DNA of 64,000 nt from Fuerstiella sp. (lineage in GTDB: Bacteria; Planctomycetota; Planctomycetia; Planctomycetales; Planctomycetaceae): contig JAKVAZ010000003.1 in the NCBI GenBank assembly GCA_022447225.1, forward strand, positions 146,003 through 210,002, given 5' to 3'. A program made the translations under genes and the position numbers. The notes under the pieces were generated by a model, which saw nothing but the letters and a program-made list of their open reading frames with translations, searched no databases and was not told the DNA's origin. Within the stretch, counting starts at the first letter, position 1; every line of letters begins with the position of its first letter. Positions 35,532 to 46,097 of the stretch are shown in pieces.

Positions 35532-36590
35532 TCAGTTGCGCTTAAGATGTCGGGATACCGATGTGGTATCTGGATGGCGAATAATACCATGTTCAGTAAT
35601 CATGGCGTCGATCAGGGCAGCAGGAGTCACGTCAAACGCCGGATTATACACGTCGACACCGATTGGAACGGTTTGTCGCCCAAATCCGCGGGTCACCTCT
35701 GCAGCGTCTCGTTGTTCGATCGGAATTTGATCTCCCGTGGCCAACGTGAGGTCAAATGTGCTGGAAGGAGCCGCCACATACAACGGAATCCTGTGGGCCC
35801 GAGCCAGCAGGGCAACACCGTATGTTCCAATCTTGTTGGCGGCGTCGCCGTTGGCCGCAATTCTGTCGGCCCCTGTGACGACAGCCTGAATTCGGCCTTC
35901 TTTCATCACCTGAGCTGCCATGCTGTCGCAAATCACCGTGACGTCCACATCACGTTGTTGAAGTTCCCACGCCGTCAGACGAGCTCCCTGCAGCAGCGGA
36001 CGTGTTTCATCTGCGTAAACATGGAGTTGTTTGCCGGCCGCTGCTGCTGCAAAAATCACCGACAGGGCAGTGCCGATTCCCGCTGTTGCAAGTCCCCCGG
36101 CATTGCAGTGTGTCAGTATTCCGGTTCCGGATTCCAGTAATTCTGCGCCGTTGTTGCCGATACTTTCACACATCCGTTCATCTTCCATCTGAATCAAAGC
36201 TGCGTCTTCAAAAAGACGCTGATGAATTTGCGCAGCTGTGGCTTCAGTGTCTGATTCGGCAATTCCCAGCAGACGCTGGAGTGCCCAGGACAGGTTGACG
36301 GCCGTTGGTCTGCTTCGGCCCAGATACTCAGAAACGTTCCGATGGCGACTGTTGAATTCAGCACGCGTTGCATTTCTAACCTGTTGAGTCCCCAGTATGA
36401 CGCCCCATGCGGCTGCCACCCCGATGGCAGGAGCACCGCGCACGGAAAGCTTTCGAATTGCGTTATGGACGTCTTCCACAGTGGCAGCGTTGATCTCTGT
36501 GAACTGTTCCGGCAGTAATGTCTGGTCGATCAAATACAGTGAGCCCAGAGCATCGCCTTCCCAGCGGAGTGTATGATACTCGCTGTGCAT
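35532..36590 (-). CDS. mtnA: S-methyl-5-thioribose-1-phosphate isomerase
   Basis: Converts methylthioribose-1-phosphate to methylthioribulose-1-phosphate in methionine salvage. The 352-residue chain belongs to the eIF2B-alpha-like family: SVRGAPAIGVAAAWG near residue 50, the catalytic cysteine block THCNAGGLATAGIGT near 160, and VTGADRIAANGDAANKIGTY with the catalytic Asp near 240. C-terminal LYVAAPSSTFDL completes the set. No other salvage gene is nearby. An in-frame sORF and a strong terminator lie downstream. Confidence 0.95.
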   Translation of the reverse strand: MHSEYHTLRWEGDALGSLYLIDQTLLPEQFTEINAATVEDVHNAIRKLSVRGAPAIGVAAAWGVILGTQQVRNATRAEFNSRHRNVSEYLGRSRPTAVNLSWALQRLLGIAESDTEATAAQIHQRLFEDAALIQMEDERMCESIGNNGAELLESGTGILTHCNAGGLATAGIGTALSVIFAAAAAGKQLHVYADETRPLLQGARLTAWELQQRDVDVTVICDSMAAQVMKEGRIQAVVTGADRIAANGDAANKIGTYGVALLARAHRIPLYVAAPSSTFDLTLATGDQIPIEQRDAAEVTRGFGRQTVPIGVDVYNPAFDVTPAALIDAMITEHGIIRHPDTTSVSRHLKRN

Positions 36591-36645
36591 CGCTTTAGTG
36601 TTTTTCCTGTGTATGGACGGCTGCGGATTGTTGTGAAAGTTGTTG

Positions 36646-37725
36646 TCATTTTCGAATCGCTGTAATCACGTCATATTCCGAGATCTTGATAATGTGAATT
36701 TCATGAAACAGCTGAGTCATGCGTTCGACGTGTCTGTCTGTCAGACGAGTGACCAGGTGAATTCGCCCTTGCGGACGCAGGCTTTCCAGGGCGGCCTGCA
36801 GGAACAACTCTGAAATCCTATAGTCAGAGTAGTAGGGAGGATTCGTTAAAAACAGATCCCACCGCCCGTGGTCCGGGACCACGGCGGTGGAAGACAGCAT
36901 CACCTGCAGGTTGGTGACGCTGTTGCAGGCGGCGGTCGACTGTGTTGCCTGGACAGCTCTGGCATTGCTGTCTACGGCAAGCAGCTGCGCCTTTGGAAAT
37001 CTCAGTGCCGCAGCGGTTGACACTGCTCCGGAACCACTGCCCATTTCTAAAATCTTTAAGGGGTTGAAGTCCGGCGGCAGAAGATCGAGGGATCGAATCA
37101 GGGATCTCGCACCTCCATCCAGTTTTCGATGACTGAATACTCCGGGTCTTGACCGGCACCGAATCAACTGTTCTCTGTCGCGGAATGCGAATTCCGAGCT
37201 GAAGTCTTTCCGTTTTCGCTGAGTTGTTCGGCGTCGGGCAATATAGCAGACTCCCTCCTGGTGTTGCTCAACCGTCACCCGGCCGTAAATCGACTGCAGT
37301 TGTTTTTGAAGCCAGCTGTCCCGGGGATTGTCTGTGCTGACAATCACCCTTCCGTTTGATTTGACACAATCGGCGGCGTTCTGAAGCAGATCTCGTGTCA
37401 ATTCAGCTGCTCCGCGTGACAAGGTGGGAAGAATCACTGTATCGAACCGTCTGTCGGGCAGATCCGGGTTGCAGTGAAATTCGGGGCTGACATCAGGCAG
37501 GTCTGTCCTGGTACGCCTGAATTCATCGAGCACCGATACCAGCAGGAAATGTTCGAGTGTGAAAATATCCCAGGTGACATCAGGATGTGACCTGATCAAC
37601 GCCGGGGCCAGTCGTGTGCCGCTCTGCAGAATCAGTAGTACTTCCGGACCCAGAATGCAGTCAGCAAACTCCAGGATGACTCTGTCGCATGCGTTTCTGA
37701 GTTGACGTGGGGAATCGGTTGCCAT
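36646..37725 (-). CDS. Class I SAM methyltransferase, RsmC/RlmG-like
   Basis: A 359-residue protein with two Rossmann-like halves, as in RsmC-type rRNA guanine-N2 methyltransferases. The C-terminal half has ILEMGSGSGAVSTAAAL (SAM binding) and LFLTNPPYYSDYRISE, where NPPY is the catalytic motif of N-methylases. The N-terminal half has a decayed SAM fold (FDTVILPTLSRGAAELTRD). The likely target is a guanine of 16S or 23S rRNA. ATG 37725 overlaps the argS TGA by one base (TGATG), so the two are translationally coupled. Confidence 0.85.
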   Translation of the reverse strand: MATDSPRQLRNACDRVILEFADCILGPEVLLILQSGTRLAPALIRSHPDVTWDIFTLEHFLLVSVLDEFRRTRTDLPDVSPEFHCNPDLPDRRFDTVILPTLSRGAAELTRDLLQNAADCVKSNGRVIVSTDNPRDSWLQKQLQSIYGRVTVEQHQEGVCYIARRRTTQRKRKDFSSEFAFRDREQLIRCRSRPGVFSHRKLDGGARSLIRSLDLLPPDFNPLKILEMGSGSGAVSTAAALRFPKAQLLAVDSNARAVQATQSTAACNSVTNLQVMLSSTAVVPDHGRWDLFLTNPPYYSDYRISELFLQAALESLRPQGRIHLVTRLTDRHVERMTQLFHEIHIIKISEYDVITAIRK

Positions 37726-39683
37726 CACATAACGTCTGCTGTCTTGATGCCGAGTAGTGACAAGCCAGTGCGGATTCCGCGAGCTACCAGATCACACAGT
37801 ATCAGGCGGCTTCGCTGCAGCGCCGGCGTTTCCGCACCCTGTACAGAACAAGTACTGTAGAATTTGCTCAGGCATCCGGAAGTTTCCAGCAGCCATGCGG
37901 TCATCAAATGAGGACGATAGTCCGACAGAACGTCGTCCACTGCTTCGCCGAAACGAAGCAGTTGCAGCGCAAGTGCCCGTTCTTCGGGAACCGTCAGCAG
38001 GACAGCGTCAGAACTGCTGCTGAGCGATTCACGATTAACATCTAATTTTCGAAAAATTCCACAGATTCGAGCATAGGCATACTGCATATAAGTTGCTGTA
38101 TCTCCACTGGTTGCCAGCATCTTGTCCCAGTCGAATATGTAGTCACTGTCTCTGTTATGGTGCAGATCGGCGTATTTGATTCCCCCGAGTCCTACGATGT
38201 CAGCAACACGGGATCGTTCTGAGTCGGATAACAGAGGCTCCTCGCGACGCTCATCATTTTCGTCGACGATGCGGCGGGCTCTGTGGACGGCTTCATCCAG
38301 CAGGCTTTCCAGCCCGATCACATCGCCGGACCGGGTTTTATACGGTTTGTTATCCTTTCCCATGACTGTACCAAAGCTCACGTGGCGGTACGACGGGTCC
38401 GGATATTTCCAAAGTGCGGCCGTCTTAAACAAAAGCTGGAAATGTTCCTCCTGACGCTTATCAACCACGTACAGAATTTCATCGGCATCCAGTTTGCTGA
38501 CCCGGTACTCGATCGTGGCCAGGTCCGTTGTGGCATATGTGTAGGCTCCGTCGGTTTTCTGTACGATAAATGGTGCGGTATTGCCCTCGACAAAGACACA
38601 GGTGGCTCCGTCGCTGTCAACGGCCAGGTTTAGTTCCTTCAGGCTTTGAACAACGGGGCCAAGTTGAGCGTTGTAGGCACTTTCGCCGAGTTCCAGATCA
38701 AATGTTATATCCAGTCGGTCATAGACGTGGTTCAGTGCCTGCAGGCAGGCCGGAAGGAACTCATCCCAAAGTACCTGATTGTCAGGGTCACCGGCATGGA
38801 GTTTGGACGTTTCCTGGCGAGACAGCCGGGCAATTTCCGGATGCGCATTCGCCTGTAGCTGCAGGTTTTCTGATTGTTTGACTGCTGCCAACTTGTTTTC
38901 ACTGGAGTTGATTTGTTCCGACAGGTCTGCAATCTGTTTTCGGATTCCCTTCAGTAATTTTTTGTGCTTTTTGTCTTTTGGGTTTTCGGACGATTCTGCC
39001 TGATGCAGTCGCGTTTGCTCTGTCGTGCGCTGCTCAAGCAGTCCGGGCAATTGCAGTTTCGCTTTATGGAAATCGGTCAACTGGTTGACCAGGCGATACA
39101 ACCTGGCAAGTTCAGCAACAGGGTCTTTGGCGTAGGCTGCTGAATCGGAAAAATGTCGGTAGCCGTAGATAATCATGCCGAACTGAGTACCCCAGTCACC
39201 AATGTGATTGTCCGTCGTTACGTTGTGCCCGGCAAAACGAAGAATTCGGGCAATCGCATCTCCAATTACGGAACTGCGCAGATGTCCCACGTGCATCGGC
39301 TTGGCGACATTGGGAGATGAAAAATCAACCACTACATGCCGCGGATCGGTTACAGGAGCGCAGCCTAAACGATCGTCACCACGAACGGATTCGATACCGG
39401 AAGCGATCCAGTCGTCTCGAAGCCTCAGATTGATGAATCCTGGTCCGGCAATTTTCGGAGACTCGCACAGATCGCTCAGGTCCACCTCTGAAATCAGTTG
39501 TTCAGCGATTTCTCGCGGTGGTTTGTTAAGAACCTTTTTTAACGGCATGGCGCAATTGGCCTGGTAGTCGCCGAATTTCGGGTCCTGTGAGGGGCGAATC
39601 ATATCCAGCAGTGGTGCAACGTCATCGGTCAATCCGGACAGCGGACGATGAAAACGTGAACGAATCAGATGCAGAATATTCAT
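37725..39683 (-). CDS. argS: Arginyl-tRNA synthetase with a lysine/glutamate-rich insertion
   Basis: Charges tRNA-Arg with arginine. The 652-residue class I enzyme is about 80-100 residues longer than usual. The Add1 domain starts it; the HIGH motif is HVGH (131-134) in SPNVAKPMHVGHLRSSVIG; KDNKPYKTRSGDVIGLESL is the KMSKS-region replacement; the anticodon-binding DALR domain ends it (ALALQLLRFGEAVDDVL). Extra residues at ~205-285 are charged and probably form a helical hairpin (KAKLQLPGLLEQRTTEQTR and KDKKHKKLLKGIRKQIADL). It lies 92 bases from thrS. Confidence 0.97.
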   Translation of the reverse strand: MNILHLIRSRFHRPLSGLTDDVAPLLDMIRPSQDPKFGDYQANCAMPLKKVLNKPPREIAEQLISEVDLSDLCESPKIAGPGFINLRLRDDWIASGIESVRGDDRLGCAPVTDPRHVVVDFSSPNVAKPMHVGHLRSSVIGDAIARILRFAGHNVTTDNHIGDWGTQFGMIIYGYRHFSDSAAYAKDPVAELARLYRLVNQLTDFHKAKLQLPGLLEQRTTEQTRLHQAESSENPKDKKHKKLLKGIRKQIADLSEQINSSENKLAAVKQSENLQLQANAHPEIARLSRQETSKLHAGDPDNQVLWDEFLPACLQALNHVYDRLDITFDLELGESAYNAQLGPVVQSLKELNLAVDSDGATCVFVEGNTAPFIVQKTDGAYTYATTDLATIEYRVSKLDADEILYVVDKRQEEHFQLLFKTAALWKYPDPSYRHVSFGTVMGKDNKPYKTRSGDVIGLESLLDEAVHRARRIVDENDERREEPLLSDSERSRVADIVGLGGIKYADLHHNRDSDYIFDWDKMLATSGDTATYMQYAYARICGIFRKLDVNRESLSSSSDAVLLTVPEERALALQLLRFGEAVDDVLSDYRPHLMTAWLLETSGCLSKFYSTCSVQGAETPALQRSRLILCDLVARGIRTGLSLLGIKTADVM

Positions 39684-39775
39684 CGAGAGGATCAGTCAGA
39701 CGGTTCGGGCGCGGAGCGACAAAGGAACGAACAGACACGCCAAGTGTAGTATAAAACAGGGATCTGTCTCAGTTA

Positions 39776-41974
39776 TCAATACTCGGTCAACTCACCCGGT
39801 TCATCATCCACCGCGCTGAATTCGGACTTCACGACCTGGCGGATTGTTCGTTCGTTGCGTTCTTTCTTTAGTCGTGCCAGGGCGTCGTCAAAACTCATGA
39901 CGCCGAGATCACCGTCAATTCGGCATCGAACCGCTACAGCATTCTGTTCCGCTTCCCGGGGGCCCACTACGAGCATATAGGGAATTAATTCCAGTTGTGC
40001 TTCACGGATTTTGGCCTGAACACGGGCGCTTTGCAGGTCAGTTCCTACGCGAAACCCGTCTTGTCGCAGACGGGTGGACACATCTTTGGCATAGGCATCA
40101 GATTTTTCACTCAGGGGCAAAACCCGAATCTGCTCAGGCGCTAACCACAGGGGGAACGCCCCGGCAAAATGTTCAATTAATACACCCACGAATCTTTCCA
40201 TGGACCCAAAAGGAGCCCGATGAATCATCACAGGACGGTGAGGCTTGTTGTCTTTTCCAATATATTCCAGGTCGAAACGTTCTGGCAGATTATAGTCAAG
40301 CTGTACTGTGCCCAACTGCCATTCGCGACCCAAACAATCTTTGACCATGAAATCGGTTTTGGGTCCGTAAAACGCCGCTTCGCCGGGTGTTTCGATGTAA
40401 TCCAGACCTTCTTCGGTCAGAACTCTCCGTAAGGTGTCCTGAGCACTCTGCCACAATTCGTCGCTGCCCACGTATTTGTTTGAGCCTGGATCCTTAGTGG
40501 AAAGCTGCACGCGATAGTCGTCCAGTCCCACTGCATCCAGTACATACTTGACTAGTCCCAGCGTATCCTTGAACTCCTGTTCGACCTGTTCGGGAGTACA
40601 GAACTGGTGAGCATCATCCTGAGTCAGACCCCGAACCCGCAGCAGCCCGTTGAGCTCCCCGGACTGCTCATGACGGTAGACCGTGCCGAATTCTGCCAGT
40701 CGTACCGGCAGGTCCCGGTAACTGCGGGGAATGGCTTTGTACATCTGCACATGATGGGGGCAATTCATTGGCTTCAGCAGATAACGCTCCTGCTGTTTTT
40801 CCCACTTTCGCAGCACACTGCGTTTTTCCTCAGCGGCACCGTTCACGGGGAAATCCTCAACGGAAAATCCTAATACGAGCGCTGCATCCAGTAACTTCCG
40901 CTGGTCCTCGTCAGTGGGTGCGTTCAGTTCCGTGTCTTCAGGGTCCAGACAGCGAATCCAGTGGTCGACCAGCTGGCCGGCAGAGTGGCTGAACAGCGGA
41001 GCAAACTGTGAATCGCGGTAATACGGAAAATGTCCGCTCGTTTCATACAGTTCGACTCGACCGATATGAGGTGAGTACACCGGATTGTAGTCGCGTCGCA
41101 GAAGTTCTGCTTTGATAAAGTCTTCCAGAGTGGCCCGGATCGTCGCCCCCTTCGGCAACCAGAGACACAATCCCTGTCCAACATCGGGGCTGAGTGTAAA
41201 CAGCTGAAGGCGACTGCCAAGTACACGATGATCGCGTTTCCTGGCTTCTTCCAGCTGCTGTAAATATGCCTTTAATTGTTTCTTGTCAAAAAATGCTGTG
41301 CCGTAGACCCGCTGTAGTGACCGATTTGAGACATCACCTTTCCAGTGGGATCCTGCCACATTGAGAATCTTGAATGCTTTGACCATGCCGGCATGCGGAA
41401 TATGCGGTCCGCGGCATAGATCGACAAACTCTCCCTGACGATAAAAACTCAGCGAGTCGTGATCTGCCAGCCCGGTTTCAATATGTTCGACCTTCAGTTC
41501 CTGCTTGAGATCACTGCACAGTTGAATCGATTCATCCCGATTCATAGTAAACCGTTCAAATGGTTCTCCTGCCTTGACGATCTTTTTCATCTCGGCTTCG
41601 ATTCGCGGAAAGTCATCCTCGCTGATGGGAACGGCCAGGTCGAAGTCGTAGTAAAATGTGTTGCCTTTGACCGGACCGAAGGCAAGGCCGACACCTTCAA
41701 ATAGCCTCATAATGGCCCGGGCCATGATATGAGCGCAACTGTGTCGCATTACGGTGGCTGCAGCAGCATCACGCGACGTCAGCAGTTGCAGAGGAACGGG
41801 ACGCAGATCGGTCAGTTCTGCGAGGGGCCTCATGGCGTCAACAACGTGATCTGCAATGGATGCTGCAGCTGTTGCCCGTTTCAGTCCCTCACTGATGCCG
41901 CCAGCAATATCCAGCGCCGTAACGTGATCTTCTTCTTCCAGCAGGGTTCCGTCAGGAAGTTGTACCTGGATCAT
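39776..41974 (-). CDS. thrS: Threonyl-tRNA synthetase with an insertion in the catalytic domain
   Basis: Charges tRNA-Thr and edits serine. The 732-residue class II enzyme exceeds the usual ~640. It starts with a TGS domain ([14 protein letters not shown]). The editing domain has HSCAHIMA (His78, His82) and DLCRGPH. The catalytic core has the zinc-site cysteine block KPMNCPHH, where most members have CPGH, then [12 protein letters not shown] and the C-terminal anticodon domain. About 70 extra residues at ~323-395 (between [11 protein letters not shown] and [10 protein letters not shown]) are charged and unassigned. ATG 41974 is preferred; the frame extends to 42025. Confidence 0.97.
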   Translation of the reverse strand: MIQVQLPDGTLLEEEDHVTALDIAGGISEGLKRATAAASIADHVVDAMRPLAELTDLRPVPLQLLTSRDAAAATVMRHSCAHIMARAIMRLFEGVGLAFGPVKGNTFYYDFDLAVPISEDDFPRIEAEMKKIVKAGEPFERFTMNRDESIQLCSDLKQELKVEHIETGLADHDSLSFYRQGEFVDLCRGPHIPHAGMVKAFKILNVAGSHWKGDVSNRSLQRVYGTAFFDKKQLKAYLQQLEEARKRDHRVLGSRLQLFTLSPDVGQGLCLWLPKGATIRATLEDFIKAELLRRDYNPVYSPHIGRVELYETSGHFPYYRDSQFAPLFSHSAGQLVDHWIRCLDPEDTELNAPTDEDQRKLLDAALVLGFSVEDFPVNGAAEEKRSVLRKWEKQQERYLLKPMNCPHHVQMYKAIPRSYRDLPVRLAEFGTVYRHEQSGELNGLLRVRGLTQDDAHQFCTPEQVEQEFKDTLGLVKYVLDAVGLDDYRVQLSTKDPGSNKYVGSDELWQSAQDTLRRVLTEEGLDYIETPGEAAFYGPKTDFMVKDCLGREWQLGTVQLDYNLPERFDLEYIGKDNKPHRPVMIHRAPFGSMERFVGVLIEHFAGAFPLWLAPEQIRVLPLSEKSDAYAKDVSTRLRQDGFRVGTDLQSARVQAKIREAQLELIPYMLVVGPREAEQNAVAVRCRIDGDLGVMSFDDALARLKKERNERTIRQVVKSEFSAVDDEPGELTEY

Positions 41975-42260
41975 GATTGAATCCAAATTCGACGGCAAAG
42001 CGGAATGACCACCACGAGAGGCCATTCCTCAGTGCACTGAGGACCGTGCGTGCATTTGATATGCAGCGCGTCCCGTTATAGCGGTGATTGATTGCTGACT
42101 CAACGACAGTCAGGGGCCGGGGAATGCGAATGATTTCGGATTCCGGTGACTGACAATCCCTCTGTTCCGTTTTTAACCATCCTGTGGGGACTGCGTCAGC
42201 GCCCATGTCACATCGGAACAAAGGGCCTGTGTGAATCATGACGTATTTGTCTGATTGGCA

Positions 42261-43784
42261 TCATGTGCCCTGATACAGCGGCAGGAATCGCTCAGTCAGA
42301 TGACGGATGAGCGGTGCATCACTCAGCGGATGTCCGGTGACGCTTTCCACGAGCTCACCTGCGGGGAGCCGTTGTCCCTGTTCGTGAATATTTTCTCTCA
42401 ACCATTCCAGCAGAGTACCGAACTCTCCGTTCGAAAATTGTTTATCCAGATCGCCGAGCTGATCCCGGGCCGTCTGGTAAAACTGTGATGCGTACATATT
42501 GCCGAGAGCATAGGTAGGAAAATAACCGAACAGTCCGGCACTCCAGTGAATGTCCTGCATGCAGCCATCCGCATCGGAATCGGGTGTGATGCCGAAGTCA
42601 GACTTGAATCGATCATTCCAGGCCGCGGGCAGGTCCTCAACGGACAGATCGCCGGAAATCAGATCGCGCTCGATGTCAAATCGCAGCATGATGTGCAGGT
42701 TATAAGTGACTTCATCCGCTTCAACACGAATTGGTGACGGCCGTACGGTATTGACTGCAAAGAAAAATTCGTCCAGTGAAGTGTTTTTGAGAGCATCCGG
42801 AAAAAAAGTTTGTGCCTGTGAAAAGAAGTACTGCCAGAAGGCGCGACTGCGCCCCACTATGTTTTCCCACAGACGTGATTGAGACTCATGGATGCCCAGA
42901 GAAACCGAATGGCCCAGCGGAGTCCCCCAGGCCTCTGAGGACAGTCCCTGTTCGTAGAGTCCGTGTCCGGCTTCATGCAGCGTCCCGAAAAACGCCCCGC
43001 TGAAAAAATTTGCGTCATAACGTGTGGTCAGCCGACAGTCACCAGGTCCGATGCGGCTGCAGAAAGGATGTGCTGTGACATCCAGTCGACCGGAATCAAA
43101 ATCAAACCCGATGAACTTTGCCGCCAGTTGCCCGAACTTCTTTTGTTGAGCAACAGGGTAGTCACGAACCAGAATTGAAGCATCAGGACTGCGTGGACAT
43201 CCACGGATTCTGTCCAGTAACGGGATGAGTTTCGAACGCAGCCGCCCAAACACGTCAGCGATCTCTCGACTTGTGGATTGCGGTTCATATTCATCCAGAA
43301 GTGCATCGTATGATGTACCGTCCGCGGCAAATCCGACTGCGGCTGCTTCTTCCTGCTTGAGACGAATGATATTTTTCAGCCAGGGAGAAAATAACTGATA
43401 ATCATCTGCCTGGCGTGCCTGAGACCAGTAATGCTGAGCCAGAGCGGTGACACGGGCAGTTTCCTCAACCAGATCCTGTGGTAATCGACGGTTTCGGTCA
43501 TATCTCCGTCGAATTTCTCGCTGATTGACAGCAGAATCTGCCGTGGCAGGTTCGTTGAGGTCAGTTTCGTTCAAAGTGTCCAGCAGTTCACCGATTCGTT
43601 CATCGGTTGCGGCCTGGTGATGAAGTCCTGACAGCAGACTCATCTGGTTGGCGCGATGTTCCGCGCCATTGGCCGGCATGTATGTTTCTCGGTCCCAGCC
43701 CAGTACGGCGGCAGACGATTCAAGCAGGGCGGCCCGTCTGACAATCGTAAGTAATTCCTGATACAGATCCTGAGGACTTGTCAT
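42261..43784 (-). CDS. M32-family carboxypeptidase (thermostable Taq type)
   Basis: A 507-residue zinc metallocarboxypeptidase removing C-terminal residues from peptides in the cytoplasm. The metal motif is HEAGHGLYEQG (HExxH). Conserved blocks GTPLGHSVSLGIHESQSRLWEN, VEADEVTYNLHIMLRFDIER and HWSAGLFGYFPTYALGNMYA follow in family order. The length matches the family. ATG 43784 overlaps the stop of a small membrane-protein gene (ATGA), so the two are coupled. Confidence 0.94.
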   Translation of the reverse strand: MTSPQDLYQELLTIVRRAALLESSAAVLGWDRETYMPANGAEHRANQMSLLSGLHHQAATDERIGELLDTLNETDLNEPATADSAVNQREIRRRYDRNRRLPQDLVEETARVTALAQHYWSQARQADDYQLFSPWLKNIIRLKQEEAAAVGFAADGTSYDALLDEYEPQSTSREIADVFGRLRSKLIPLLDRIRGCPRSPDASILVRDYPVAQQKKFGQLAAKFIGFDFDSGRLDVTAHPFCSRIGPGDCRLTTRYDANFFSGAFFGTLHEAGHGLYEQGLSSEAWGTPLGHSVSLGIHESQSRLWENIVGRSRAFWQYFFSQAQTFFPDALKNTSLDEFFFAVNTVRPSPIRVEADEVTYNLHIMLRFDIERDLISGDLSVEDLPAAWNDRFKSDFGITPDSDADGCMQDIHWSAGLFGYFPTYALGNMYASQFYQTARDQLGDLDKQFSNGEFGTLLEWLRENIHEQGQRLPAGELVESVTGHPLSDAPLIRHLTERFLPLYQGT

Positions 43785-44083
43785 GACGGTGGGTCTGAGA
43801 GAGTACTGCTCTGTGAGGAACTCTGTTGATTTTGAGTGTTCACCCCGCCAGATCTCAGCGTGTGGATCCGATCGACAGCCATTGCCAGCAGGACAAGTAC
43901 CATGATGACCGCAAACTCAACTGTCAACAGTGTTACCATGTGGCGATCGAACCACTGAGCGACCGGGGCACGTGGGTCCCCAAAGATCAACGCAATCATG
44001 ATCAAAATCGTTAGAATGAATGCTCCACACGCCGGTACTACCAGTCGAAACAAAAAACTTACAGGTGAAGCGGGACGTTTCAT
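43781..44083 (-). CDS. Small two-helix membrane protein
   Basis: A 100-residue protein from ATG 44083 (the frame continues to 44173). Two hydrophobic helices (FRLVVPACGAFILTILIMIAL and VEFAVIMVLVLLAMAV) are separated by a short polar loop, and a Ser/Gln-rich tail follows. Its stop overlaps the M32 carboxypeptidase start (ATGA), making a two-gene operon. Function unknown. Confidence 0.65.
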   Translation of the reverse strand: MKRPASPVSFLFRLVVPACGAFILTILIMIALIFGDPRAPVAQWFDRHMVTLLTVEFAVIMVLVLLAMAVDRIHTLRSGGVNTQNQQSSSQSSTLSDPPS

Positions 44084-44221
44084 GGATTTCCAGCAGCAGA
44101 ACTGGTGCTGCCCACGTAATGCGATGGGATCAACGTGGAACAATACCGGGTGTGGGTGGCAATCATAGCTCATCTAAGAGCATCCAACACTCCCGGACCA
44201 AATGACAAGAGTAACAGGCTG

Positions 44222-46087
44222 ATGACACTGACAGGGAAATCCGGACTTGCTGGTGCCTGGCTGCTCGTGACCGGCCTTTGTGGATATTTCGAATATTATC
44301 GACTTTCAGATGCCGTTCAGGGGCCGATTGGTGCGCTGGCCTGGCTGACTGACTGGGAACCCGAAACGACGTTGCCGCTTTTGATTCTCATCAGCCTTCC
44401 GCTGTTGTGTGTGATGTTCCGTTCCCCGCGCAGACTCCTGCGAAAGAAGATTCAGTACACGGGGTCCCCGCGATTCCGGTGGTTGAGTTGTCTGTTTGTT
44501 GCCGGAGTTTCTCTGACTGCGAGCGTCTGCGTCGGATTGCAGTCAGTCAGTCTGGATGGCGGATCGGAAACAGATCTTGTTTCGTTCTGTGATCTTCCTC
44601 CGGCATATCATGATGAATACAGCTACCTGCTTCAGGCAGAAACGTTTGCTGCAGGACGGCTGTCCTGGCCACCGGCTCCCGTACGTCCTGACCTGTTTCA
44701 TCAGTTTCATGTGCTGAACGAACGCTGTACGGCCAGTCGGTATTTTCCATGGACAGGTTTGTGGATGTCGTTGTTTGTGCAGACAGAGCGACCGATCATC
44801 GGGCACTGGCTGGCCGGGGCAGTTGCTGCGGGTTTCTTTTATCTTGCCGCTGCTGAGGTCCTGCGGCCTTCGGCGGCCCTGGTGGCCGGATTATTGATTG
44901 GCTGCAGTCCGGGTTTGGCCCTGTTCAGTAATATGCTGCTGGCACACCACCCGACCCTACTCGCCCTGAGTGTGTTTTTGTGGACGATGGTCCGACTGAT
45001 GAGGCGCCCGGCGATCACATTAACACTGATTTCGGGCCTGTCACTGAGTCTGGCGATGCTCGGTCGACCGATGACGGCCGCCGGTTTTGCGTTGCCGTGG
45101 GGCCTGGTGTTCGGCTGGAAACTTGTGCGGTCCGCAGAACCAGAATGGTCGTCGCAGCGTTTCCTGCTGTTCGCCTGCATGGCGACTCCTCTGATCGTGG
45201 GATTGTTGGCCCTCGGAATACAGAATCAGCAAATCACCGGATCGTTTTTACGCAGTGCCTACCAGGAATATACTGACACTTACACCCCCAGACATGTTTA
45301 CGGATTCAATAATGGAATTCGCGGTGAAGCAAAACAGACTCCGAAAGTTCTGAAGAGCTACGACCAGTGGGCAGAAAATCTGACATGGTCACTGGCTTTG
45401 AGGAATGCGGGGCGTCGCTGCCTGGCCAGCGTTCAATGGACTCTGGGTATTGCACCCATCGTGATGGGACTGACGCTGGTGCTGCTGCGCGTGTGTCTGC
45501 CGTCGCCGGATCAATCGCACCCGACGACTGTGTTACGTCTGATTATCGCAAGTGTAGTGACGTTGCATGTGCTGCATCTCCCATACTGGTTTTCCGGAAT
45601 TATGCACTGGCACTATGTGTTCGAGACGGCGCCACTGATTCTGATACTTGTTGCAGCGGGATTTTCATGGTTCACCAGTGAACTTTCACAGGAGATCTCG
45701 TATCGATTGAGCTGGTTATGGGTGATCAGCTTTCTGCTGGCTGCTCTGCTACCCTGCTGGTTCTCTGCGGATGCGGCGTGGGGACGCTCAAAGATTTCTT
45801 CGGCTACCGGTGAACTGGTCTGGTCACGTCGGCAGTTCGAAACTTTTAACCGAATGGTCGGCGGACCGGGGCTTATCAAACCTGCCGTGATCCTCGTAGA
45901 TGAAACGTCTTCTGATCCTCAACTCAGTTATATCATTAACGACCCGGAATATCGCAGTGATGTTCTGGTCGCACGTCTTCCCGGGACAGCTGAAGAAATT
46001 GACGAACTGCAGCAGTCATTTCCCGGGCGAACACTGTATCAATTTGATCCGCAATCAATGATTCTGACGCTCATCAAATCCGAATAG
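44222..46087 (+). CDS. Polytopic GT-C-like glycosyltransferase/mannosyltransferase family membrane protein
   Basis: A 621-residue protein with about ten hydrophobic segments and a short periplasmic C-terminal domain. The first large loop has AYHDEYSYLLQAETFAAG, an acidic D/E pair of the kind that binds the polyprenyl-phosphate sugar donor in GT-C enzymes, and ERCTASRYFPWTGLW. This fits a lipid-linked sugar transferase, but the acceptor is unknown and the family call is inference. ATG 44222 is preferred over the longer frame from 44135. tatD follows after 10 bases. Confidence 0.72.
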   Translation: MTLTGKSGLAGAWLLVTGLCGYFEYYRLSDAVQGPIGALAWLTDWEPETTLPLLILISLPLLCVMFRSPRRLLRKKIQYTGSPRFRWLSCLFVAGVSLTASVCVGLQSVSLDGGSETDLVSFCDLPPAYHDEYSYLLQAETFAAGRLSWPPAPVRPDLFHQFHVLNERCTASRYFPWTGLWMSLFVQTERPIIGHWLAGAVAAGFFYLAAAEVLRPSAALVAGLLIGCSPGLALFSNMLLAHHPTLLALSVFLWTMVRLMRRPAITLTLISGLSLSLAMLGRPMTAAGFALPWGLVFGWKLVRSAEPEWSSQRFLLFACMATPLIVGLLALGIQNQQITGSFLRSAYQEYTDTYTPRHVYGFNNGIRGEAKQTPKVLKSYDQWAENLTWSLALRNAGRRCLASVQWTLGIAPIVMGLTLVLLRVCLPSPDQSHPTTVLRLIIASVVTLHVLHLPYWFSGIMHWHYVFETAPLILILVAAGFSWFTSELSQEISYRLSWLWVISFLLAALLPCWFSADAAWGRSKISSATGELVWSRRQFETFNRMVGGPGLIKPAVILVDETSSDPQLSYIINDPEYRSDVLVARLPGTAEEIDELQQSFPGRTLYQFDPQSMILTLIKSE

Positions 46088-46097
46088 CGAATTTTGT

